A DNA stretch of 64,000 bases from Heliomarina sp018223035 (GTDB taxonomy: Bacteria; Pseudomonadota; Alphaproteobacteria; Rhodobacterales; Rhodobacteraceae), in contig JAAEZD010000012.1 in NCBI GenBank assembly GCA_018223035.1, positions 62,001 to 126,000 of the forward strand, in the 5' to 3' direction. Below are positions 35,328 through 43,085 of this stretch, piece by piece. The translations under genes and the position numbers were made by a program. The notes under the pieces are model-generated. The model was not told the DNA's origin. It did no database searches and was given only the letters and a program-made list of their open reading frames with translations. Numbering within the stretch: the stretch's first letter is position 1; the number at the start of each line of letters is the position of its first letter.

Positions 35328-36454
35328 GCCGCACCTCCGTCAAGGCGCGTACCGCTGGTCATCGCCGGGTTGTTCATTTCAATCGCCAGCGCGCGCGGTT
35401 CGGATTCGATGGGCCGCGTCCAGAGATCGGCAAAGGCACGCGACATGCCCACCTCGCCGGTCAGAATGCTGTGCACGGTTTCGCAGATCGGCATGGTGAC
35501 ATTCACGCGCCGCGCCAGATCGACGACCGAGGCGGCGTTGGCCTCACCCTCGACCACAACGGGTTTGCCGTCAAAGCATTCTTCGCGCGGGATACCCTGC
35601 CCCAGTTGCACGCCAAGCGACATGTTCCGCGAGGTCTGGCTGGAACAGGTGAGCGTCAGGTCCCCTGCCCCGGCCAGCCCGGTCACGGTTTCACGCCGCC
35701 CGCCCAGCGCCTCGGCAAGCTGCTTCATCTCGTCCATGCCACGGGTGATCAGCGCCGCGCGGGTGTTTTCCGCATAGCCCGCCCCGGTCATCATCCCGCA
35801 TCCGATGGCGATCACGTTCTTGATCGCACCACCGATTTCGACGCCCACCAGATCGTCCGAGATATAGGTCCGGAAGAACCCGGTGCTCATCGACAGGGCA
35901 AGACGCGCCGCCGGGCTCGCATAGGGATCAAGCCGGTCCTGATGCGTGAAATCAAAGGCCACGGTCGCTGCCGTGGGATGCCCCAGCGCGGTTTCGCGGG
36001 CAAAGGTCGGCCCCGAGATTGTGCCGACCGGAACATGCCGGATTTCCTCGGCCACCACCTGCGACATGAGCGCGCCGCTCGCGGGTTCGATCCCTTTGGT
36101 GCAGACCGCCACCGGCGTGCCGTCCATGATCAGGTCACGCAGCTGCGCCGCCGTCTGCCGCACCGCGCCCGATGGCACGACGAGCAACACGGCATCCGCA
36201 CCGGTCAGCGCTTCGGCCAGATGATGCGTGGCCTTCAGCGTCTCGGGCAATGCGGTATCGCCCAGGTAACGGGGATTGCGGTGCTCGTTATTGATGGCGT
36301 TAACGGTGGCCTCATCCCGCGCATAGATCCGCACCTGCCGGCCGGCCCTTGCCGCGACGCTTGCAAGGGCAGTGCCCCAGGCGCCGCCGCCGACCACGGC
36401 GATACGTGAATACGGGACGCTTTGCGAAGTCGGGGATATGGGCGTTGATGTCAT
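35324..36454 (-). CDS. gpsA: Glycerol-3-phosphate dehydrogenase [NAD(P)+]
   Basis: A protein of 376 residues, about 40 longer than typical GpsA because of an N-terminal tail and a C-terminal extension. The Rossmann motif AVVGGGAWGTALA, GPTFARE, the catalytic Lys in GGAIKNVIAIGCGM and TCSSQTSRNMSLG are all present. It reduces DHAP to sn-glycerol 3-phosphate. As first gene of a coupled operon with the phosphatase and ggpS it is probably an osmolyte-dedicated copy rather than the housekeeping one; a second gpsA elsewhere in the genome is predicted. Confidence 0.92.
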   Translation of the reverse strand: MTSTPISPTSQSVPYSRIAVVGGGAWGTALASVAARAGRQVRIYARDEATVNAINNEHRNPRYLGDTALPETLKATHHLAEALTGADAVLLVVPSGAVRQTAAQLRDLIMDGTPVAVCTKGIEPASGALMSQVVAEEIRHVPVGTISGPTFARETALGHPTAATVAFDFTHQDRLDPYASPAARLALSMSTGFFRTYISDDLVGVEIGGAIKNVIAIGCGMMTGAGYAENTRAALITRGMDEMKQLAEALGGRRETVTGLAGAGDLTLTCSSQTSRNMSLGVQLGQGIPREECFDGKPVVVEGEANAASVVDLARRVNVTMPICETVHSILTGEVGMSRAFADLWTRPIESEPRALAIEMNNPAMTSGTRLDGGAA

Positions 36455-36918
36455 TTCTCTGGTTTGCGATCTGCACGTTTATTTTGGGTTCGAAGGGCAT
36501 TTCAGCCCGCGTGATCCCGGCGCGGCCATTCAGTTTTATCGAAACATGGCGCGCCGCTTCTGTTGCTTAACGAGCTATACTGTGCATCTGCGGTATCAAG
36601 GCGGTACAGTCCAAAAAAGGCATCCAGCCCCCCAACCGTTTCCAAATCGCCTAGCTTTTAAGCAGAATTGACCTGCGCAAAATCTGGCCTTCCGGCGGCA
36701 AAAATCCCCGGTTCGTCACATTTCCGCCCTCTAGGTCTTTGATTTCACTAATTTTCCGAAAATTCGCCGTTTTGCAGCCCGAGACTCATCCGATCTTGCG
36801 CATCAGAAAACTGATCCGGCGAACGCAATTTTAGCGGTGTCGTTTTTTGACATTCCGGGTGTGAAACCTACAGTAAAACCATTCGCTGCAATGCGGCATG
36901 ACGACCAGAGGATTAACA
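36455..36918. other. 464-bp divergent regulatory region between gpsA and galU
   Basis: No convincing gene. It carries the plus-strand promoter of galU at 36847-36874. The segment from 36660 is AT-richer than the surroundings (TTTCACTAATTTTCC and similar). The osmolyte operon must also start here, but I could not fix a minus-strand promoter with confidence. Confidence 0.6.
36847..36874 (+). promoter_or_regulatory. Sigma-70-type promoter of galU
   Basis: TTGACA (36847-36852) and TACAGT (36869-36874) are separated by 16 bp, 45 bp before the galU start. This is the best sigma-70 match seen in the window. Confidence 0.7.
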
Positions 36919-37812
36919 ATGACCAAAACTGTAAGAACTGCGATTTTCCCAGTTGCCGGGATGGGTACCCGCTTTCTGCCTGCCACCAAGGCCATCCCGA
37001 AAGAGTTACTTCCGGTTCTTGATACGCCCCTGATCCAGTATGCCATCGACGAGGCGCGCGAGGCCGGTGTCGAGAAGATGATCTTTGTAAACCACCCGTC
37101 GAAATCCGCCATAGAACAGCATGTGCTGCACGACGCCAAGCTGAACGCGACGCTGTGCGAGCGCGGCAAGGGCAAGCTGGCGGCTGAACTCGAAGCTGCC
37201 GCGCTGAACGAAAAAGACATCGAGGTCGTGTTCACCCATCAGGAGGAACCGCTTGGCCTTGGCCACGCGATCCTCTGCGCCCGGGAAGAGGCGCTGCCCG
37301 GTGCGGTGGCGGTGCTTTTGCCCGACGACCTGATCCTTGGTCGCCCCGGTGCGCTTGGCCAGATGATCTCGGCCTACGAGAACGGCGACGTCGACCACAT
37401 GCTCGCCACGATGGAAGTGCCGCGTGAAAACGTGTCGTCCTATGGCGTGCTTTCGGTATCCCGCCGCGACGGCCCCTTTGCGATCTGTGACGGTCTGGTC
37501 GAAAAGCCGGATGCGGATGTTGCGCCCTCAACCACGGCCGTGGTCGGCCGTTACGTGCTGGACAACTCCATCTTCGAGGCCCTGGCCACACAGGAACCCG
37601 GCGCGGGTGGTGAAATCCAGCTGACCGACGCGATTGCCAGCGCCATCGGTGACAAGACCGTCGCGGGTTACCGCTTTGCCGGGAACCGTTTCGACTGTGG
37701 GTCGAAAGAAGGAATGCTAAGCGCCCAGCTTTTCCTTGCCGCGCAGAACCCCGCCTATGACGCGGTGATCTCGGAATTCCTCGGCACAAACGCACAAGCC
37801 GAGGTGGCCTGA
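36919..37812 (+). CDS. galU: UTP--glucose-1-phosphate uridylyltransferase
   Basis: A protein of 297 residues. GMGTRFLPATKAIPKELLP is the nucleotide-binding signature and LVEKPDAD holds the sugar-binding Glu-Lys-Pro; FDCGSKEGML is the C-terminal motif. GalU makes UDP-glucose. ATG 36919 has AGAGGA seven bases upstream; the open frame allows 36898. Divergent from the glucosylglycerol operon, which suggests a donor-sugar link, although UDP-glucose serves many pathways. Confidence 0.94.
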   Translation: MTKTVRTAIFPVAGMGTRFLPATKAIPKELLPVLDTPLIQYAIDEAREAGVEKMIFVNHPSKSAIEQHVLHDAKLNATLCERGKGKLAAELEAAALNEKDIEVVFTHQEEPLGLGHAILCAREEALPGAVAVLLPDDLILGRPGALGQMISAYENGDVDHMLATMEVPRENVSSYGVLSVSRRDGPFAICDGLVEKPDADVAPSTTAVVGRYVLDNSIFEALATQEPGAGGEIQLTDAIASAIGDKTVAGYRFAGNRFDCGSKEGMLSAQLFLAAQNPAYDAVISEFLGTNAQAEVA

Positions 37813-37890
37813 GCAAGCTTTCTCTGACATAGAGACACGAACACGCGTTGCCCCCGACGGGGCACGCGATCCGAAGACCAGGACGCAGCC

Positions 37891-39537
37891 ATGAGCGATT
37901 TTGCACAAACCGCCACCGAAACCGACAAGGACTGGTGGCGCGGCTGCACGATTTACCAGATCTACCCTCGCAGCTTTCAGGACAGTAACGACGACGGGAT
38001 CGGCGACCTGATCGGCATCGTCGAGAGGATGCCCTATATCGCCAGCCTTGGCGTTGACGCGATCTGGATCTCCCCCTTCTTTACCTCGCCGATGAAGGAT
38101 TTCGGCTATGACGTCAGCGATTACTGTGACGTCGATCCGATCTTTGGCACGCTGGCCGATTTCGACATGCTTATCGACGCGGCGCATGGCCATGGCCTCA
38201 AGGTCATCATCGACCTCGTGCTGTCGCATACCTCCGACCAGCATCCGTGGTTCCAGAAAAGCCGTGTTTCGCGCGAAGGCCCGATGGCCGACTGGTATGT
38301 CTGGTCCGATGCGAAACCCGACGGCACGCCGCCCAACAACTGGCTCTCCTTCTTTGGCGGCAGCGCATGGCACTGGGATCCCCGGCGAGAGCAGTATTAC
38401 CTGCACAACTTTCTCGCCTCCCAGCCCGATCTTAACCTGCATAGCGAGGCAGTGCAAAGCGCCCTGCTGGGCGTCAACCGGTTCTGGCTGGATCGCGGCG
38501 TCGATGGCTTCCGGCTTGATACGGTGAACTTCTACTTTGCCGACAAAGAGCTGCGCGACAACCCGGCGCTGCCGCCCGAAGGCCGTAATGCCATCCACGC
38601 CCCGCGCGTGAATCCCTATAACTATCAGGAACATCTCTACTCCAAGAACCGGCCCGAGAATTTCGACTTTCTCCGCCGGATGCGCGTGCTGCTCGATGAA
38701 TACCCTGCCGCGACAACTTTGGGCGAGGTCGGCGATGCCCAGCACGGGCTCGAGTTGCTGGGCCAGTATACGTCTGGCGATGACTATCTGCACATGTGCT
38801 ACGCCTTTGAATTCCTCGCACAGGAACCGATGACCGCCGCCCGCATTGCCGAGGTGCTCTACAAGGTGCATCAGGTCGCGAATGACGGCTGGGCCGCATG
38901 GGCGTTTTCGAACCATGACGTGATGCGCCATACCTCGCGCTGGGAGCTTTCGCCCGCCGCGCAGCGCCTTTATGCGACGCTCCTGTTGTGCCTGCCCGGA
39001 TCGGCCTGCCTGTATCAGGGTGAGGAACTTGGACTCGAAGAGGCCGACGTGCCCCTTGAGGACATACAGGACCCCTACGGCGTTGAATTCTGGCCGGAAT
39101 ACAAGGGCCGCGATGGTGCACGCACGCCGATGGTCTGGGAAACCCATGAACGCAACGCCGGTTTCAGCGAGGGCGAACCGTGGTTACCTATTAGCCACGA
39201 ACATGCCCGTCGCGCTGTGGACGTGCAGGAACATGAACCCGGCGCGATCCTACATCACTATCGCCGCGCGCTGGCCTTTCGCAAACTGCACCCCGCATTG
39301 GTTTCAGGGATGCAGGACGGCGTCTACGCCTTTGGCGACGTGCTGCATTTCCGCTGTGTCCATGACGATGAGACGCTGTTCTGCGCCTTCAACATGTCGG
39401 ACACACCTTCGGTCCATGCCCTGCCCGGTGGCGACTGGGAAACCATCGGGCAGGAGGTCGGCGGCGCGAACAAGAGCCCCGACGGCAGGCTCCACATGGG
39501 GCCGTGGCAGGTCTGTATCGCGCGCCTGCTCGACTAG
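37891..39537 (+). CDS. GH13 alpha-glucosidase (AglA/oligo-1,6-glucosidase type)
   Basis: A protein of 548 residues. Catalytic elements are the nucleophile Asp in GFRLDTVNFYF, the acid/base Glu in TLGEVGDAQ and the transition-state Asp in FSNHDVMRH. YQIYPRSFQDSNDDGIGD is the GH13 N-terminal motif. No signal peptide, so it acts in the cytoplasm on small alpha-glucosides. Some relatives in GH13 subfamily 23 transfer glucose to glycerol, so glucosylglycerol could be a substrate. It follows galU by 78 bp, and its stop codon overlaps the glpK stop in a CTAG. Confidence 0.9.
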   Translation: MSDFAQTATETDKDWWRGCTIYQIYPRSFQDSNDDGIGDLIGIVERMPYIASLGVDAIWISPFFTSPMKDFGYDVSDYCDVDPIFGTLADFDMLIDAAHGHGLKVIIDLVLSHTSDQHPWFQKSRVSREGPMADWYVWSDAKPDGTPPNNWLSFFGGSAWHWDPRREQYYLHNFLASQPDLNLHSEAVQSALLGVNRFWLDRGVDGFRLDTVNFYFADKELRDNPALPPEGRNAIHAPRVNPYNYQEHLYSKNRPENFDFLRRMRVLLDEYPAATTLGEVGDAQHGLELLGQYTSGDDYLHMCYAFEFLAQEPMTAARIAEVLYKVHQVANDGWAAWAFSNHDVMRHTSRWELSPAAQRLYATLLLCLPGSACLYQGEELGLEEADVPLEDIQDPYGVEFWPEYKGRDGARTPMVWETHERNAGFSEGEPWLPISHEHARRAVDVQEHEPGAILHHYRRALAFRKLHPALVSGMQDGVYAFGDVLHFRCVHDDETLFCAFNMSDTPSVHALPGGDWETIGQEVGGANKSPDGRLHMGPWQVCIARLLD

Positions 39538-41021
39538 ACCGACATCGTCGCCTTGACCGCGCGTTTCCACGCCGCGTATTTGCGGTCACGCTCTTCGTCC
39601 GACATCTGCGGCTCAAAGGTCTGGTCCAGCGCCCATGTCTCGGCAAAGCCCTGCATGTCCGGGTAAACCCCGCCCCGCTGGCCCGCCAGCCATGCAGCAC
39701 CCAAGGCCGTTGTCTCGAGCACCTTTGGCCGGTCCACCGCCGCACCAAGGATGTCCGACAGGAACTGCATCGACCAATCGCTCGCGCTCATCCCGCCATC
39801 GACGCGCAGGGTCGCGTCGGCGGCATCGCTCTGCCAGTCCGCATGCATCGCCTCAAGCAGATCGCGGGTCTGGTAGCCCACGGATTCCAGCGCCGCCTTG
39901 GCAAATTCCGCCGGTCCCGAATTGCGGGTAAGTCCATAGACCGCGCCCCGGCAATCCGCATCCCAATAGGGCGCACCAAGCCCGACAAAGGCCGGCACAA
40001 GGATCACGTCCTGATTCTCATCGGCCTTTTCCGCAAGCGGCTGGGTTTCGGGCGCGTCGCGGATCATCTTGAGCCCGTCGCGCAACCACTGCACCACCGC
40101 GCCGGCGACAAAGATCGACCCCTCCAGCGCATAGGTCGGCTTGCCATCGAACTGGTAGGCGATGGTCGTCAGAAGCCGGTTCTTCGACGTCACCGCCTCG
40201 GACCCGGTGTTCAGGAGGGCAAAACAGCCGGTGCCATAGGTCGATTTCAGCATCCCCGGTTTGAAACAGGCCTGACCGATGGTCGCCGCCTGCTGATCGC
40301 CCGCCACGCCGAGAATAGGCAGCGGCGAGCCAAAGAGATCGGCGCGGGTCATGCCAAAATCGGCGGCGCTGTCCTTGACCTCGGGCAGCATCTCCATCGG
40401 AATGTCGAAGAGGTCGCAGATCGTGCTGCTCCACCGCCCCTTATGGATGTCGTAAAGCATCGTGCGCGCGGCGTTGGTTGCGTCGGTGACATGGGATTCA
40501 CCACCCGTGAGCTTCCAGATCAGGTAACTGTCGACGGTTCCGAACAGCAGCTCCCCTTTGGCCGCCCGCTCGCGCGATCCATCAACATGGTCGAGGATCC
40601 ATTTCAGCTTGGTCCCCGAGAAATAGGGATCAGCCAACAGACCGGTGCGTTTGGTTATCTGCGTATCCTTGCCCGACTTGCGCAGGCCTCGGCAGAATTC
40701 GGCGGTGCGCCGGTCCTGCCAGACAATCGCGTTATAGATCGGCTTGCCGGTGCTCTTGTCCCAGACAAGCGTCGTTTCGCGCTGGTTGGTGATCCCGATG
40801 GCCGCAATGTCACCGGGGCGCAGCCCGGCGCGTTCGATCACCGCGCGGCAGGTGCCGGCGGTCGTCGACCAGAGATCGTCTGGATCATGCTCGACCCAGC
40901 CGCTGTCGGGAAAGTGCTGCGGGAATTCCTCCTGCGACACGGCCTTTACCTGCATATCGGCATCGAAAATGATAGCCCGCGACGACGTGGTGCCCTGATC
41001 GATTGCAAGAATATGGCTCAT
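39534..41021 (-). CDS. glpK: Glycerol kinase
   Basis: A protein of 495 residues, full length. The ATP-binding MSHILAIDQGTTSSRAIIF, the substrate motif TNQRETT, STYGTGCFALLN and VDGGMSASDWSMQFLSD are typical FGGY glycerol kinase elements. It makes glycerol 3-phosphate. ATG 41021 has GGGAGG just upstream. It is followed on the minus strand by the convergent GH13 gene, sharing the CTAG stop, and preceded by glpD, 103 bp away. Confidence 0.96.
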   Translation of the reverse strand: MSHILAIDQGTTSSRAIIFDADMQVKAVSQEEFPQHFPDSGWVEHDPDDLWSTTAGTCRAVIERAGLRPGDIAAIGITNQRETTLVWDKSTGKPIYNAIVWQDRRTAEFCRGLRKSGKDTQITKRTGLLADPYFSGTKLKWILDHVDGSRERAAKGELLFGTVDSYLIWKLTGGESHVTDATNAARTMLYDIHKGRWSSTICDLFDIPMEMLPEVKDSAADFGMTRADLFGSPLPILGVAGDQQAATIGQACFKPGMLKSTYGTGCFALLNTGSEAVTSKNRLLTTIAYQFDGKPTYALEGSIFVAGAVVQWLRDGLKMIRDAPETQPLAEKADENQDVILVPAFVGLGAPYWDADCRGAVYGLTRNSGPAEFAKAALESVGYQTRDLLEAMHADWQSDAADATLRVDGGMSASDWSMQFLSDILGAAVDRPKVLETTALGAAWLAGQRGGVYPDMQGFAETWALDQTFEPQMSDEERDRKYAAWKRAVKATMSV

Positions 41022-41124
41022 CTGCCCCCTCCCCATGAGATGCGTTTCTGGTTATCCCACCTTGTGCCAAGAATTTTTGCGCAGGTCACGGGGGTTTGCG
41101 GCAACCGGCCGCGGAAAGCGGAGG

Positions 41125-42726
41125 TTACGCGGCGCTGGAAGACTTGTCGCTGCGCTGAGAGGCCATCCATTTATCGAGACGCGCGACATCATCGGGTTTC
41201 ATGCGCAGGCCCAGCTTGCTGCGCCGCCAGATTACGTCCTCGGCGGTCCGCGCAAATTCCCGGTCCATCAACCATTTGACCTCGCGCTCGGTCAGGGTAG
41301 CGCCAAAGAGCTGCCCCAGATCCTCTTCGCTCTCGGCCTCGCCGATGATTTCGAAAGTGTCGGTGCCATAGGCCCGCGCCATGCGACGCGCCCAGAAATC
41401 GCTGAGATAGGGATAGGTCCGGATCACCCGGTTTACCAGCTGCTCGGCCTTGTCGACGTCGAACTTGCCACCCGGCAGAGGCGCGTCGGCGGTCCAGCTC
41501 TCTCCGACGCCGGAGAAGTAAGGCGATATCTTTGCCAGCGAATCCTCAGCCAGTTTGCGATAGGTCGTGATTTTGCCGCCAAAGATGTTCAGGATCGGCG
41601 CGCCGCCCGTATCGTCGACCTTGAGCGTGTAGTCCCGCGTCGCCGCCGTGGCACTACTGGCCCCGTCATCATAAAGCGGGCGCACACCCGAATAGGTCCA
41701 GACGATATCCTTGGCCGTGATCTGTTTCTTGAAATACTGGTTCGCGAAGTCGATCAGGTAATCGCGTTCGACCGGCGTGCATTCCGGTTTTTGATCCGGG
41801 TCTTCCTGCTCGGCATCCGTGGTGCCGATCAGCGTGAAATCGGATTCGTAAGGAATGGCAAAGATGATCCGCCCGTCCGTACCTTGGAAGAAATAGCACT
41901 TGTTGTGATCGTAAAGCCGCTTGGTCACGATATGGCTGCCTCGCACAAGGCGGACACCTTCCGTCGAGTCGACCTCTACCTTGTCATGAATGATATCGCC
42001 GACCCAAGGGCCACCGGCATTGACCAGCATCCGGGCGGTCGCCTCGAACTCCCGTTCGGTTTCCTCGTCGCGCAGGGTGATCAGCCAGTGATCCGTGACC
42101 CGCTCGGCCCGGATCATCTTGGTCCGGGTCATGATCCGCGCGCCCCGGTCCTCGGCATCGCGGGCATTCAGCACCACAAGCCGGGAATCCTCGACCCAGC
42201 AATCGGAATATTCAAACGCCTTCTCGAACTTGTCCTTGAGGGGCGCACCCTCGGGCGTGTCGCGCAAATCGAGGTTCTTGCTGGGCGGCAATATCTCGCG
42301 CCCGCCAAGGCTGTCGTACAGCGACAGGCCCAGCCGGATCATCCATGACGGTCGGCGTCCGCGTGTCCATGGCATGAAGATACCCAGCAGGCGCGACACC
42401 GGCGTGTCCGTCTCGAACCGCATCTCTTCGTGATAGGGCAGCACGAAACGCATCGGCCAGCTGATATGAGGCATATTGCGCAGCAGGACTTCACGCTCGG
42501 CCAGCGCATGTTTGACCAGCCGGATCTCGAAATATTCGAGATAGCGCAGCCCGCCATGAAAAAGCTTGGTCGAGGCCGAAGAGGTTGCTGAGGCAAGGTC
42601 GTTCATCTCTGCCAGCCCGACGCGAAGCCCGCGTCCGGCGGCATCCCGCGCGATGCCGCAGCCGTTGATACCGCCCCCGATGACAAAGAGATCGTAATGT
42701 TCGGGGGTGGTCGTGGCCTCTGGCAC
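41125..42726 (-). CDS. glpD: Aerobic glycerol-3-phosphate dehydrogenase
   Basis: A protein of 533 residues from GTG 42726, which has GAGGAAAG upstream; a longer frame reaches TTG 42792. The FAD motif YDLFVIGGGINGCGIARDAA, SATSSASTKLFHGGLRYLE and YSGVRPLYDDG match GlpD. It oxidises glycerol 3-phosphate to DHAP at the membrane, feeding electrons to quinone. With glpK it forms the glycerol salvage route; no glpR or glpF is in the window. Confidence 0.94.
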   Translation of the reverse strand: MPEATTTPEHYDLFVIGGGINGCGIARDAAGRGLRVGLAEMNDLASATSSASTKLFHGGLRYLEYFEIRLVKHALAEREVLLRNMPHISWPMRFVLPYHEEMRFETDTPVSRLLGIFMPWTRGRRPSWMIRLGLSLYDSLGGREILPPSKNLDLRDTPEGAPLKDKFEKAFEYSDCWVEDSRLVVLNARDAEDRGARIMTRTKMIRAERVTDHWLITLRDEETEREFEATARMLVNAGGPWVGDIIHDKVEVDSTEGVRLVRGSHIVTKRLYDHNKCYFFQGTDGRIIFAIPYESDFTLIGTTDAEQEDPDQKPECTPVERDYLIDFANQYFKKQITAKDIVWTYSGVRPLYDDGASSATAATRDYTLKVDDTGGAPILNIFGGKITTYRKLAEDSLAKISPYFSGVGESWTADAPLPGGKFDVDKAEQLVNRVIRTYPYLSDFWARRMARAYGTDTFEIIGEAESEEDLGQLFGATLTEREVKWLMDREFARTAEDVIWRRSKLGLRMKPDDVARLDKWMASQRSDKSSSAA

Positions 42727-43085
42727 CTGGCTTTCCTCGTCCCGTGTCCTTGGTTGAGACCGACGGATAGGGGGCGGATGTGGCGCAGGCAAGGCAATTC
42801 TTGGACCTGTCGCGATCTACGCCACCCTATGCCTGCCAACAGGCGAAACGGCCTGAAAACAAGGCGAATTGCGCCGATTGATCCAGCCCTATCCGGCGAA
42901 TTTCCGCCCAGCGTTCTTGGCGAATGTGGCAGACCGGCCCGTCCCCGCCCTGCGGCCACAGGGCGCAAAGGTTGACACGAATTAGGCATGTACTTTCCCA
43001 ATCCAGAGCGTTAGGGAGGCTCTTCTTCGGCGCGCCGAAACCCTATCGGGCGCGCCCGCCACCTCTTTCACGAAACGACACTTCC
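42727..43085. other. 359-bp divergent region between glpD and the DEAD-box helicase gene
   Basis: No gene supported. It contains the hairpin GCCTG/CAGGC (42831-42844), a TTGACA at 42974-42979 without a convincing -10, and in the helicase leader the perfect 14-bp palindrome TTCGGCGCGCCGAA (43026-43039). Confidence 0.55.

Noticed and set aside
36080..36105. A GGTTCGATCC segment resembling a tRNA T-arm
   Set aside because: It is inside gpsA coding sequence and no acceptor or anticodon stem pairs around it.
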